This document shows, piece after piece, positions 7,462 to 15,231 of a stretch of DNA of 30,671 bases; position 1 is the stretch's first letter; the number at the start of each line of letters is the position of its first letter. The notes under the pieces were generated by a model. That model searched no databases. It had not been told where the DNA came from and saw only the letters and a program-made list of their open reading frames with translations. Both the position numbers and the translations under genes were made by a program. This stretch comes from Bacteriovoracaceae bacterium UBA2428 (GTDB taxonomy: Bacteria; Bdellovibrionota; UBA2428). Where the stretch lies: assembly GCA_002343545.1 (NCBI GenBank), contig DDRA01000151.1, forward strand, positions 347 through 31,017, written 5' to 3'.

Positions 7462-9056
7462 GCGGCCTTCTTTTCCGACGAAACGACGCGATTGAGCGTG
7501 ATCACGAGACCCTCCAGGGAATCGGATTTTTCGAGGACGGATTTGGCCTGCGACGAGGCTTCCGAGCTGATCGCGGCGCTCGTTCGGCTCGACTGCTCTA
7601 GGCTGTCCATGGCGCGCGTGATTTCGTCCATGCCTCGGCGTTGTTCCTCGGCGGCGGCCAGGATCTGCCGGGCCATTTCGGCGCTATGGCTCGACCGCTT
7701 GGACATCTGTTCGAGGGCTTCGGAGCATTCGCGGACGCGGTCGGCGCCGTCTTCAAGGCTCGCGCGCGAGCTGCCGACGATCTCGGTCACGTTACGGCGA
7801 CTCGCTTCGGCGATCTGCGTGACTTGGGATTTGCTCGTCGAGATGATGTCCTGGATCTCAACCGCGGCGTCGCCGCTGCGCTTGGCGAGGATGCCGACTT
7901 CCTCGGCGACGACCGCGAAGCCTTTGCCGTGCTCGCCGGCGCGGGCCGCCTCGACGGATGCGTTGAAGGAAAGCAGCTTCGTCTGAAAAACGATCTCGTG
8001 GATGATCTGGGTCTTGGACTCGATGCTCTCCATGATTTTCTTGAGCGACTCGATGTCGCGTATGCTCGTCTCGAGCACGCCGATCGTCGATTCCGTTCCC
8101 TTCCCGATGCTGGCGAAGGCCTCCGAAGTTTTCCGCACGGACTCGCGGCCTTCCTCGGCGAGCGCGACGACCTGTCCGGCCAAATCCGCCGATCCGCGCG
8201 CGGAATCGAGGGTCTTCTCGAGCATCGAGTTGATCTCGACGATCGCGGCGGAAGTCTGCTCCATCGCGGAGGACTGGCTCTGGCCTTCGGCCGCGAGCTT
8301 GTCCGCGGCCGAAGTCATGTCGTTCGCCGTGATTTTCAGCTGGGAAGACTCGCGATGCAGGCGCGCGATGGCGTTCGTGATCGGGATGATGACCTGTTTG
8401 AGCTGCTTGAGACCGGCGCCGAGCGAGATGAGGAGCGCGACGAGCGTGGCCGCGGCGAAGGCGAGAATGTTCGCGTTGCGCGACTCCTTCACGAGGGCCT
8501 GCACGTCGTCCACGTAGACGCCGCTGCCCACGATCCATCCCCAGGGTTTGAACAGCTTGACGTAAGAAACCTTCGGAACGGCATCGCCGCCGCCCTGCTT
8601 GGGCCAATGGTAGTCGACGTAGCCTTCGCCGTTTTCGTTCGCGACTTTGACCATCTCGCGGAAAAGAAACTTGCCGTTCGGATCTCTGTTTTCGGCGAGG
8701 CTCTGGCCGTCGAGCTCGGGCTTGAAGGGGTGCATGACCATCCGGGGCTCGCGGTCGTTGATCCAGAAGTACTCGTTTCCGGAGTAGCGAAGAAGCTTGA
8801 TTTGCTCGGCGGCGAGCCGCTTGGCTTCGTCTTCGCCGATTTCCCTGCGTCCCGCCTTCGCGTGGAAGAATTCGAGCGTTTTGAAGACGGACTCGACGCT
8901 GATCTTCGTTTGCTCGCGCTTGGCCGCGTGGATCTGGGCCTCCTGTTTCGGGAGCGTGAAGAAGAGGAAGACGAAAGTGAGGGGAAGGGCCGCGAAGACG
9001 GTGGATGCGATCGGGGTGGCGGCGGATTTCCAGTTCGTCGAAACGGATTCAAGCAT
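7458..9056 (-). CDS. Methyl-accepting chemotaxis protein with periplasmic Cache domain
   Basis: 532 residues. TM1 spans about 16-35, a single-Cache (sCache_2-like) sensor domain about 45-185 (including [18 protein letters not shown] and [14 protein letters not shown]), and TM2 about 197-216. A long coiled signalling domain runs to the end, with the receptor hairpin tip around [20 protein letters not shown]. No clear HAMP domain is visible after TM2. It should signal through CheA/CheW to the flagellar motor. sCache domains typically bind small carboxylates; the ligand here is not known. The only plausible start is the ATG at 9056. A sigma-28-like promoter ends six bases before it, implying a leaderless mRNA. 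The downstream porin is coupled to it. Confidence 0.93.
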   Translation of the reverse strand: MLESVSTNWKSAATPIASTVFAALPLTFVFLFFTLPKQEAQIHAAKREQTKISVESVFKTLEFFHAKAGRREIGEDEAKRLAAEQIKLLRYSGNEYFWINDREPRMVMHPFKPELDGQSLAENRDPNGKFLFREMVKVANENGEGYVDYHWPKQGGGDAVPKVSYVKLFKPWGWIVGSGVYVDDVQALVKESRNANILAFAAATLVALLISLGAGLKQLKQVIIPITNAIARLHRESSQLKITANDMTSAADKLAAEGQSQSSAMEQTSAAIVEINSMLEKTLDSARGSADLAGQVVALAEEGRESVRKTSEAFASIGKGTESTIGVLETSIRDIESLKKIMESIESKTQIIHEIVFQTKLLSFNASVEAARAGEHGKGFAVVAEEVGILAKRSGDAAVEIQDIISTSKSQVTQIAEASRRNVTEIVGSSRASLEDGADRVRECSEALEQMSKRSSHSAEMARQILAAAEEQRRGMDEITRAMDSLEQSSRTSAAISSEASSQAKSVLEKSDSLEGLVITLNRVVSSEKKAA

Positions 9057-9062
9057 GCGTCT

Positions 9063-9090
9063 TTATCGGTGGGGCGAGATTAAAGCTTAA
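9063..9090 (-). promoter_or_regulatory. Sigma-28 (FliA)-type promoter of chemoreceptor gene
   Basis: On the leftward strand ACCGATAA (9070-9063) matches the flagellar sigma -10 consensus GCCGATAA in seven of eight positions. TTAAGCTT (9090-9083), 12 bases upstream, matches TAAAGTTT in six of eight; the usual spacer is 11. The -10 ends six bases before the chemoreceptor ATG, so the transcript should start at or beside the start codon. A flagellar-sigma promoter is what is expected for a chemotaxis receptor. Confidence 0.7.
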
Positions 9091-9144
9091 AGGCTTCACG
9101 AGAACTTTACGGGGCGCGAGGAACCGCGGGATTTTCGCGTGAAG

Positions 9145-9822
9145 TTAACGGCGTGCGAGACGCAGAGTCTCCGCGACGAGCTTGCGAATACCCTCGAAAA
9201 TGAGGTGGAGGGGGGCGTCGTCGTACATGTAGGCGGGACTCGAGACGACACGGTGGACTTCGTCCACGACGCAGGCCTGCGGCTCGCAAACTTCGTGTCG
9301 GTGCCCAAGTTTTTCGAGTTCCTGCGCGGCTTCGCCGGCGGCGCCGAGGGTGAGCTTGAGTCCTTGTCCTTTGAAGGTAAGCGCCAGGAGCGCCGGCGCG
9401 ATGCAGACGGCGCCGATGGGTTTACGGGCCTTCGCGATGCTTTCGAGCGCGGCGCGCACGTCCGGGCGGACTTGTCCGTTCGATCCTTTGAAGGCGAAAT
9501 CGCAGAGGTTTTTGGCTGCGCCGAATCCGCCCGGGAGAATGAGGGCGTCGACATCGGCGGCGTCGAAGCGAGAGAGGGGTTCGATCTGGCCGCGGGCGAT
9601 GCGGGCGGCCTCGACGAGCATGTTGCGACTTTCGTTCGGCGTGGCGTCGCCCGTGAGACAATTCACGACGTCCGTTTGTGGAGCGTCGGGGGCGAAGCAG
9701 CGGACTTCGGCGCCGGACGCGCTCAGCGCCCAAAGCACCGCGACGGCCTCGCGGATCTCGCTGCCGTCTTTGTAACCCGATCCACAAAGAAGGACCCCGA
9801 CGCGTGCTTTGTCCGCTTTCAT
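9145..9822 (-). CDS. elbB: ElbB-type isoprenoid-biosynthesis glyoxalase (DJ-1/PfpI-like)
   Basis: 225 residues, close to the usual ElbB length. It shows the N-terminal strand VGVLLCGSGYKDGSEIREA, LILPGGFGAAKNLCDFA near residue 100 and the nucleophile-elbow region IGAVCIAPALLA with the cysteine of the class I glutamine amidotransferase/DJ-1 superfamily. E. coli ElbB has weak glyoxalase activity and was linked to isoprenoid synthesis; the cellular role remains vague. The start ATG at 9822 is chosen by alignment with the family; an in-frame ATG twelve bases upstream is also possible. It is separated from the upstream DUF1428 gene by a long inverted repeat. Confidence 0.9.
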   Translation of the reverse strand: MKADKARVGVLLCGSGYKDGSEIREAVAVLWALSASGAEVRCFAPDAPQTDVVNCLTGDATPNESRNMLVEAARIARGQIEPLSRFDAADVDALILPGGFGAAKNLCDFAFKGSNGQVRPDVRAALESIAKARKPIGAVCIAPALLALTFKGQGLKLTLGAAGEAAQELEKLGHRHEVCEPQACVVDEVHRVVSSPAYMYDDAPLHLIFEGIRKLVAETLRLARR

Positions 9823-9861
9823 GCGGCCAAGCATGCTCCCGGGCTCCCCCCTCGTCAAAGC

Positions 9862-9943
9862 GGGAAGGCGTCAGACGCTTTTTCGTGTCGCTTGCGCGTC
9901 AAATGACGCAAGTGCGACACGAAAAAGCGCCTGGCGCCCTTCG
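9862..9943. repeat. Long imperfect inverted repeat (hairpin of about 30 bp)
   Basis: CGCTTTTTCGTGTCGC on the left pairs with GCGACACGAAAAAGCG on the right, all bases matched. Inside it, TTGCG pairs with CGCAA after a two-base bulge. Outside it, GGCGTCAG pairs with CTGGCGCC through one G-T pair. The centre TGACG/CGTCA also pairs. The stem fills the gap between the DUF1428 stop codon and elbB. No T run follows the stem on either side, so it is not a textbook terminator. It could be a transcription or RNA-stability barrier, or a dispersed palindromic repeat. Confidence 0.8.
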
Positions 9944-9944
9944 G

Positions 9945-10304
9945 CTAGTAGTCGACGAGCGTTTCGAAGCCGGCCACGGAGAGGCGCTTGACGTCGTAGG
10001 GCGATTTTTCGTTCTTCATCATCGCGTCGAGACGCGGGTCCTGCATGACCTTTTCGTTCACGCGGTCGCGTTGGGCGCGGGACTTGTACGTGATCCATGA
10101 GAAGATGACCGTCTCGGAAGACTTGAGCTTGAGCAGCTTCTTGAACGGCACGCCGACGTCGATCATGTCCTCGAGCACGCACTCGACGTATTGAAGGGCG
10201 CCGTGATCCATCCAGACCTTGCCGGCCTTCTTCGAGATGTCGCGGTAGTGGTTGAGTTTCTTCTTCGGGATCGCGATGACGAATCCGTCGACGTATTTTG
10301 CCAT
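9945..10304 (-). CDS. DUF1428 family protein (YbaA-like)
   Basis: 119 residues, full length for the DUF1428 family, a dimeric alpha-beta ferredoxin-like fold. Diagnostic stretches are MAKYVDGFVIAIPKKKL at the start, YVECVLEDM in the middle, and VIFSWITYKSRAQRDRVNEK followed by MQDPRL. The function is not established in any organism. AAGGAG lies eight bases before the ATG, so this gene uses a conventional leader. It may share a transcript with downstream elbB, but the long inverted repeat lies between. Confidence 0.92.
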   Translation of the reverse strand: MAKYVDGFVIAIPKKKLNHYRDISKKAGKVWMDHGALQYVECVLEDMIDVGVPFKKLLKLKSSETVIFSWITYKSRAQRDRVNEKVMQDPRLDAMMKNEKSPYDVKRLSVAGFETLVDY

Positions 10305-10397
10305 GAGGTGTCTCCTTGGGGGTTGAAATTGATGAGACGTCTAACCCGGACTCGCGGGAAGGTCCACCGTTCGCGGCGCGCGGGGCTTTGCGTAGCG

Positions 10398-11462
10398 TCA
10401 GCCCTTCACCGGACCCACGAGCGCGAGGTCGCCGTATTCGTGCGAGAAGTAGCCTCGCGCTTCGGCCTGCGCGTCGGCCGCGGCGGCGAGTTCCGGCGAC
10501 ACGATCGCGTGCACGATATCGCGGTGGCTCTCGCCGAGGTCATGCATGCCCGTGACGAGGTGGGTGACCGAGCGGATCGTATGCGCGGGGGAGATGCGAA
10601 GGGTCGTAAGTCCGGCGCGCGGCCTTAGCCCTTCGCCTGGCACCCAGGCCGACTCGAGCGCGCGGAGCACGGTCGTGCCGAGGGCGACGACCCGTCGACC
10701 CGCGCGTCGGGCCGCTTCGATGGCTTGGATCGTGACGTCCGGAACCTCGGACCATTCCGCGAGCGGCAGGCGTCGATCGAGTGCCGCGGAGCCTGTGCTT
10801 GAGAGGCCGGCGCCGTGCAGGACCGTGGCGAAGTTCACGCCCCGCGCCCTCAGCCGCCGCCAGAGCTCCCAGTCGAAGGCGAAGCCGGCGCTCGGCGCCT
10901 CGACCGAGATCGGCGCGCCCGAGAAGAGGGTTTGCTGATCCCAAACGGCGATTTCTTCCTCGAGGTAGGAGTACTGGATCGGACGCCCGGCGCGGTAGAG
11001 CGCTCCCACGCCGGGCGCTGCCACGCCGGACGAGGCCTCGGGTTTGCCGCTCGCCTCGAAGCGAACGCGCAGAAGGCGCTCGTCTTGGACCCCGAGAATC
11101 CGGGCGCTCAGCCCCCCGGCAAAATGGAGGACCTCGCCGACCTCGAGCCTTGGCGGGGGGCCCCGGTCTTCGGTCCTTCGTCGCCAATCGCCGGCGCCGA
11201 AGCTCACGGCGAGCCATTCGGTGAGATCGCCGGGATGGGGGCCTTGGAAGGCCGCGAGTCGGATCTCGATCTCCTCGCGACTTTTCTCGACGTGTCCCCG
11301 AAAGCTCGAGGGGAGGGTGCCGGAGCGGTTCACCACGACGAGGTCGCCGGGGTCGAGTCGCTCGGCGAGCTCACCGAAGCGGGCGTGCCGAACGGCGTCG
11401 TCGCCGAGCAAGAGTAGTTTGGTGTCGCCGAAGCGACGTCGGGATCTGACGGCGGGTTTCAT
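10398..11462 (-). CDS. Divergent QueA-like protein (SAM:tRNA ribosyltransferase-isomerase family)
   Basis: 354 residues. It carries the QueA-family core: LDPGDLVVVNRSGTLPSSF (canonical PGDLLVxNDTRVIPARL), VEAPSAGFAFDWELWRRL (canonical AAPTAGLHFT) and VTHLVTGMHDLGES near the C-terminus. It lacks the N-terminal LIAQxP segment of true QueA, and the NDTRV motif is changed to NRSGT. It therefore belongs to a divergent branch whose role is unproven, and queuosine synthesis should not be assumed. The ATG overlaps the stop of the upstream SDR gene (TTATGA) and is preceded by GGAGG, so the two are coupled. An open frame continues upstream for about 130 codons but lies within the SDR gene. Confidence 0.8.
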   Translation of the reverse strand: MKPAVRSRRRFGDTKLLLLGDDAVRHARFGELAERLDPGDLVVVNRSGTLPSSFRGHVEKSREEIEIRLAAFQGPHPGDLTEWLAVSFGAGDWRRRTEDRGPPPRLEVGEVLHFAGGLSARILGVQDERLLRVRFEASGKPEASSGVAAPGVGALYRAGRPIQYSYLEEEIAVWDQQTLFSGAPISVEAPSAGFAFDWELWRRLRARGVNFATVLHGAGLSSTGSAALDRRLPLAEWSEVPDVTIQAIEAARRAGRRVVALGTTVLRALESAWVPGEGLRPRAGLTTLRISPAHTIRSVTHLVTGMHDLGESHRDIVHAIVSPELAAAADAQAEARGYFSHEYGDLALVGPVKG

Positions 11463-12154
11463 AATATCCTCCGGACCTGGGAAAAGTCGTTGCGGGCGAT
11501 GAGTTCGAGGAGCCGTTCCGCCGATTCCGCGGGATCGCGCAGGCGGGCGGGGTCGGCGTCGGGGACCGCGGCGAAGTGCATCGGCGTGCGCATGTCCCCG
11601 GGGTCGACCGAGAGGCAGCGCACCCCCGCTTCTTTGAGCTCTTCGTCGAGGACGCGGCTCAGGTGGTCGACCGCCGCTTTGGAAGCGCCGTAGGCGCCCC
11701 AACGGGGGTAGGCGTTCACCGCGGCGTCGCTCGACACGTTCACGACGAGTCCGCTTCCCCGCAGCAGCATCGGCGCGAGCAGCGCGCGGGTGAGGCGATG
11801 CGGCCCCAGCACGTTCGTCCGCAGGGCGCGTTCGAAGTCCTCGCATTCCGTGTCGGCGAGCAGGCGGAGCGGGACGGGGCCCAGGTCACTCGCGACGTTA
11901 AAGAGGATGTCGACGTCGCCGAGTTTGGCTTGGATCTCGCCCGCCAGCGGGTAGATCTCCTCGGCCCGCGAGACGTCGGCTTGGATCGTGAGCGCGCGGG
12001 GAGCCTCGTGGCGGAGCGAAGCCAGGCCGGCCGCCCCGCGGGCGACGCCCGCGACGTGGGCCCCAAGGTGGTGCAGACGAAGGGCGAGGGCGCGCCCAAG
12101 CCCCGAGGTGGCGCCCGTGATGACGATGTTTCGGTCTTGGTAGAAGTTTTTCAT
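11459..12154 (-). CDS. Short-chain dehydrogenase/reductase (SDR)
   Basis: 231 residues, a classical SDR Rossmann fold. The NAD(P)-binding motif TGATSGLG is near residues 13-20, NVAS replaces the usual NNAG near residue 86, the catalytic Ser lies in VNVSSDAA and YGASK supplies the catalytic Tyr and Lys. The substrate is unknown. It heads a two-gene operon with the QueA-like gene and is divergent from an XRE-cupin regulator across a palindromic operator, which suggests all three are under the same control. The start is supported by the family N-terminus; only a weak GGGA precedes it. Confidence 0.9.
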   Translation of the reverse strand: MKNFYQDRNIVITGATSGLGRALALRLHHLGAHVAGVARGAAGLASLRHEAPRALTIQADVSRAEEIYPLAGEIQAKLGDVDILFNVASDLGPVPLRLLADTECEDFERALRTNVLGPHRLTRALLAPMLLRGSGLVVNVSSDAAVNAYPRWGAYGASKAAVDHLSRVLDEELKEAGVRCLSVDPGDMRTPMHFAAVPDADPARLRDPAESAERLLELIARNDFSQVRRIL

Positions 12155-12180
12155 GGTCCCAGCGTGCCGGCGTCGAGACC

Positions 12181-12194
12181 GTCAATCGACCGAT
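12181..12194. promoter_or_regulatory. Second palindrome in SDR/XRE intergenic region
   Basis: CAATCGACCGATTG is a 6-bp-arm inverted repeat immediately beside the larger operator candidate. It may be a second binding site of the divergent regulator, or chance. The exact boundaries are within one or two bases. Confidence 0.3.
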
Positions 12195-12220
12195 TGGACT
12201 TTATATTGACATAAGGTCCA
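12195..12220. promoter_or_regulatory. Palindromic operator candidate for XRE-cupin regulator
   Basis: TGGACTTTAT and ATAAGGTCCA form 10-bp arms with one mismatch around a six-base spacer. The site overlaps the TTGACA -35 box of the rightward XRE-cupin gene, and on the leftward strand covers a TATAAA-like -10 for the SDR operon. A dimer bound here could repress both directions. The position fits autoregulation by the adjacent helix-turn-helix protein. Confidence 0.6.
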
Positions 12221-12235
12221 TCCCTAAGCCTGAAT
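12206..12235 (+). promoter_or_regulatory. Promoter of XRE-cupin gene
   Basis: A perfect TTGACA (12206-12211), an 18-bp spacer and CTGAAT (12230-12235). The -10 ends six bases before the ATG at 12242, so transcription would begin at or next to the start codon; no Shine-Dalgarno is present. Confidence 0.6.
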
Positions 12236-12241
12236 GGATCC

Positions 12242-12805
12242 ATGGGATCCAAGCTCGCGGCCTATCTAGCCGCCAACATCCAAAAGCTCCGCGAGAAGCG
12301 GGGGCTCAGTCAGCTCCAGCTCGCCAAACAGGCCGGGATCCCCCGCACGACGCTCACGAACGTGGAATCGGGCGCGGGCAACCCTTCGCTCACGAACCTG
12401 GCGCGGATCTCGGAAGCCCTCGGGGTGGGCATCGAGGAGCTGCTCTCGCGACCGCGCTCGGACTGCGTGCTCATCCCGGCCGACAAGGTCGCGGCGCAGA
12501 GCCGGGCCCAAGGCCAGGCCCGCGTCTACAAGCTCTTGCCGGACCGGGTGAAGGGTATCGAGATGGACCGCGTGGAGTTCGCGCCCGGCGCCCTCATGGG
12601 CGGCCACCCCCACCTCGTCGGTACGAAGGAGTACCTGACCGTGCTGAAAGGGGAGCTCAGCGTGGTCGTGTCGGGGGATAGCTTCGTCGTGCGCGAGGGC
12701 GACGTGCTCGCGTTCCCCGGCAACCAGCCGCACGCCTACCGCAACCCCTCGCGTTCCACGACGATCGCGATGAGCGTGGTCATTCCGATCCCGGCGCTGG
12801 TCTAG
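12242..12805 (+). CDS. XRE-family transcriptional regulator with C-terminal cupin domain
   Basis: 187 residues. The helix-turn-helix covers about 8-65 (LREKRGLSQLQLAKQAGI, then TLTNVESGAGNPSL), followed by a linker and a cupin beta-barrel from about 110 to 180 (GGHPHLVGTKEYLTVLKGEL and VREGDVLAFPGNQPHAY). Cupin-fused XRE regulators usually sense a small metabolite through the cupin and control adjacent metabolic genes. The nearest targets are the divergent SDR and QueA-like genes. A palindrome in the shared intergenic region overlaps its own -35 box, consistent with autorepression. The start codon is flanked on both sides by GGATCC. No ribosome binding site is visible; a leaderless start is likely. 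Confidence 0.92.
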   Translation: MGSKLAAYLAANIQKLREKRGLSQLQLAKQAGIPRTTLTNVESGAGNPSLTNLARISEALGVGIEELLSRPRSDCVLIPADKVAAQSRAQGQARVYKLLPDRVKGIEMDRVEFAPGALMGGHPHLVGTKEYLTVLKGELSVVVSGDSFVVREGDVLAFPGNQPHAYRNPSRSTTIAMSVVIPIPALV

Positions 12806-12854
12806 GGCCGACTTTCCCCTGTTCCCGACCTCCGCCAAAGGGTATGGAATCCGG

Positions 12855-14045
12855 ATGAAGAGCTTCGCGAGTTCCGGCCTCCTGGGTTCCCTCAAGACCA
12901 CGCTTTCCGAGAAGGGACTCCAGACGCCGACCGAGATCCAGGCTCGTACCATTCCCGCCCTCCTGGACGGCCGTTCGGTCGTCGGCATTTCCGAGACGGG
13001 CAGCGGCAAGACCTTCGCGTACGCGCTGCCGACCCTGCACCGGCTCAAGTCGCTCGAGGACGCGGGCGATCCCGTGACGGTCGAGGGCTATCCGCGCGCG
13101 CTCGTGCTCGTGCCCTCGCGTGAGTTGGGCGAGCAGGTCGCGCGCGTCTTCAAGATTTTCACGCACGGCACGCGGCTGCGCGTGCGCAGCGTGCTGGGCG
13201 GCGCGGCGATGGACGTCGCCAAGAAAAACGTGGCGGGCGCCTTCGAGATCCTCGTCGCCACGCCGGGTCGGCTGCTTCAGTTCGTCGAGCGGGGGCTCGT
13301 GAACCTGAGCGACATCCGCACGCTCGTCTTCGACGAGGCCGATCAGATGCTCGACCAGGGTTTTCTGCCCGACCTTCTGAAGGTCGTCGAGGAATGTCCG
13401 TCGCGTCGGCAGATGGCGCTCTTCACGGCGACGGCCCCCGATCCGGTGCGGCACCTCGCGCTCAAGTACTTCGGGGGCGCCGAGATCATCGAGAGCGCGG
13501 GCAGCCGCAAGACGGTCGCGACCTTGCAGACGCGTAACCGCGGCATCAAGGACGGCAAGCGCTTCCCCGTGCTCGAGAAGATCCTGGCCGAAAAGAACGA
13601 GGGCGGTACGCTGCTCTTCGTGAACACGCGCGAGCAATGCGACAAGCTCGCGGCCGAGCTCAAGGCGGCGGGCCACGAATGCGCGATCTACCGCGGCGAG
13701 ATGGACAAGAACGAGCGCCGCGCCAACCTGAAGGCCTTCCGTGAAGGCACGCTCAAGCTGCTCGTCGCCACGGACCTCGGCGCGCGCGGACTCGACGTCG
13801 AGCACGTCGAGCGGGTCATCAATTACCACCTGCCGCAGGAGATGGAGAACTACCTCCACCGCGCCGGCCGCACGGCGCGCGCGGGTCGCGAAGGCACGGT
13901 CATCAACTTCGTGACGGAGCGCGACCGTCCGCTCATGAACGCGCTCGAAAGCGGGGCGCCGCCGTCGGCCACGAGGCGGCCCACGCCGAGGGCCGGCGCG
14001 AACGCGAAGGCCGGCGGCAAGTCGCGTCCCAAGCCTAGACGCTAA
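12855..14045 (+). CDS. DEAD-box ATP-dependent RNA helicase
   Basis: 396 residues, a compact helicase without large extra domains. The Q motif glutamine lies near residue 29, Walker A is ETGSGKT (47-53), motif Ib is ATPGR, motif II DEAD is at 160-163, motif III is TAT (191-193, in place of SAT), and motif VI is HRAGRTAR (335-342). The C-terminal tail is short and basic (KAGGKSRPKPRR), typical of an RNA-contacting extension. Likely roles are ribosome assembly or mRNA turnover. TATGGA at 12843-12848 ends six bases before the ATG, and no Shine-Dalgarno is visible. The 3' end overlaps the convergent PLP-enzyme gene by 11 bp. Confidence 0.95.
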   Translation: MKSFASSGLLGSLKTTLSEKGLQTPTEIQARTIPALLDGRSVVGISETGSGKTFAYALPTLHRLKSLEDAGDPVTVEGYPRALVLVPSRELGEQVARVFKIFTHGTRLRVRSVLGGAAMDVAKKNVAGAFEILVATPGRLLQFVERGLVNLSDIRTLVFDEADQMLDQGFLPDLLKVVEECPSRRQMALFTATAPDPVRHLALKYFGGAEIIESAGSRKTVATLQTRNRGIKDGKRFPVLEKILAEKNEGGTLLFVNTREQCDKLAAELKAAGHECAIYRGEMDKNERRANLKAFREGTLKLLVATDLGARGLDVEHVERVINYHLPQEMENYLHRAGRTARAGREGTVINFVTERDRPLMNALESGAPPSATRRPTPRAGANAKAGGKSRPKPRR

Positions 14046-15231
14046 GCCGTCGCTCGAGATCCGCGACGTCGGTGGCGTCGTGGTAAAGGCCGAAGCCCCA
14101 CCTCAAGAAAGAACCGCGCTCGTTCTCGCGCGAGTCGCAGAGGATGCGACGCGCTTCGAGCTCGGCCTGGACCTTGCGCGCCTCGCCGGGCGCGAGCGGG
14201 AAGCCCAGGAAGTTTCCCCGCTCCGGCGCCGCGACGATCCGGGGGATCGCGTCGACGACGGGCGCGAGCCAATCCGGCGTCGCGCGCAGGGTCCGCAATC
14301 GCGCGAGGCTGGCTTCCTGCAGCGCGATCGAGTGGGCGTGGACGCGCTCCGCGGTGAGTCCCTGCTCATCGAGGAAGGCGAGCGTTCGGCGCAGACGGTA
14401 GAGTGCGGTCGGATCGAAGGTCGAACCCCAGAAGCGCCACGCGCCGTCTCCGTACTCGGTGCGGGTCGCGGGCCTGGCGCCGAGCGAGGCGAAGTGCGCG
14501 TACCATCCCGTGTTCGCGGGCCGCAGGGCATCCGCTTTGGGGGGCGCGTAAAGGAAACAGGCGCCTTCGCCCGCTTGGAGGTACTTGTAACCGCCTCCCA
14601 CCACGAAAACGTCGTCGGCCAACGTGGCGAGCGAGAAGGGGCGGCTCAGGAAGGAATGGTAGACGTCGAGCACGAGCATCTTCGCGCGCGACTTGAGCTT
14701 GGCGAGCAGCCGATCGGCGTCGGGCAGCGCGCCGCCCGAATCGAAGAAAACGTGGCTCGTAAAGACGACGTCGAAGTCGCGGGATTCGGCCGCCGCCAGA
14801 AAGCGCGTCGCGAAGCTCTCGCGCGGAAACTGGGAAACCGTGACGAGCTCGATCCCGCCCGTCTCGGCAAGGCGCGCCGCCTGGCGACGGAAACTATGGA
14901 ACTCGCCGTCCGTGCTGAGCACGCGCACGGGCCGGCCTTCGAAACAGGAGAGCAGGCGCACGAGCAGTTCGTGGGTATTCGAAGCGAAAGTGATGCGTTC
15001 GGAGTGGGGCACGCCGAGGCGCGAGGCGATCCCGCGTTGGACCTCGGGCAGTAGCTCGCCCAGCACTCGGTCCCACTTGCGGTCGCTCCGCCGGGCGGCG
15101 TCGTCCCACGCTTCGAGCTGGGCTTCGCGCGTGACGTCGGGCCAGTAGTGATGGCTGTGCGCGCACAGGTGGAGCCAGCCCTCGTGGCCGGCGCGGAAAC
15201 GCGCGTAGTGGGACTTCCAGTCGCCGATCAT
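14035..15231 (-). CDS. Kynureninase-like class V aminotransferase-fold PLP enzyme
   Basis: 398 residues, fold-type I PLP enzyme. The N-terminal segment (GWLHLCAHSHHYWPDV, then DDAARRSDRKWDRVLGELLP) and FASNTHELLVRLLSCF match the kynureninase/class V layout. LVLDVYHSF supplies the PLP Asp, and GGGYKYLQAGEG carries the Schiff-base Lys. Its ATG overlaps the stop of the tryptophan 2,3-dioxygenase gene by four bases, so coupling supports a role in tryptophan breakdown (kynurenine to anthranilate and alanine). The active-site neighbourhood differs from classical KynU, so substrate specificity is inferred. No formamidase gene lies nearby. Confidence 0.75.
   Translation of the reverse strand: MIGDWKSHYARFRAGHEGWLHLCAHSHHYWPDVTREAQLEAWDDAARRSDRKWDRVLGELLPEVQRGIASRLGVPHSERITFASNTHELLVRLLSCFEGRPVRVLSTDGEFHSFRRQAARLAETGGIELVTVSQFPRESFATRFLAAAESRDFDVVFTSHVFFDSGGALPDADRLLAKLKSRAKMLVLDVYHSFLSRPFSLATLADDVFVVGGGYKYLQAGEGACFLYAPPKADALRPANTGWYAHFASLGARPATRTEYGDGAWRFWGSTFDPTALYRLRRTLAFLDEQGLTAERVHAHSIALQEASLARLRTLRATPDWLAPVVDAIPRIVAAPERGNFLGFPLAPGEARKVQAELEARRILCDSRENERGSFLRWGFGLYHDATDVADLERRLSV

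Noticed and set aside
7641..9083. 480-codon rightward open frame opposite the chemoreceptor
   Set aside because: The chemoreceptor frame is certain from its motifs; the other frame is low-complexity Asp/Gly/Val-rich shadow.
11463..11846. N-terminal extension of the QueA-like gene upstream of 11462
   Set aside because: It lies in another frame of the SDR gene, is Arg-rich and low complexity, and a ribosome binding site with stop/start overlap sits at 11462.
12236..12250. Two GGATCC copies flanking the XRE-cupin ATG
   Set aside because: Could fold into a small hairpin, but with a likely leaderless start the upstream copy would not be in the mRNA; probably coincidence.
12780..13859. 359-codon leftward open frame opposite the DEAD-box helicase
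   Set aside because: All helicase motifs are on the rightward strand; the opposite frame is a shadow.
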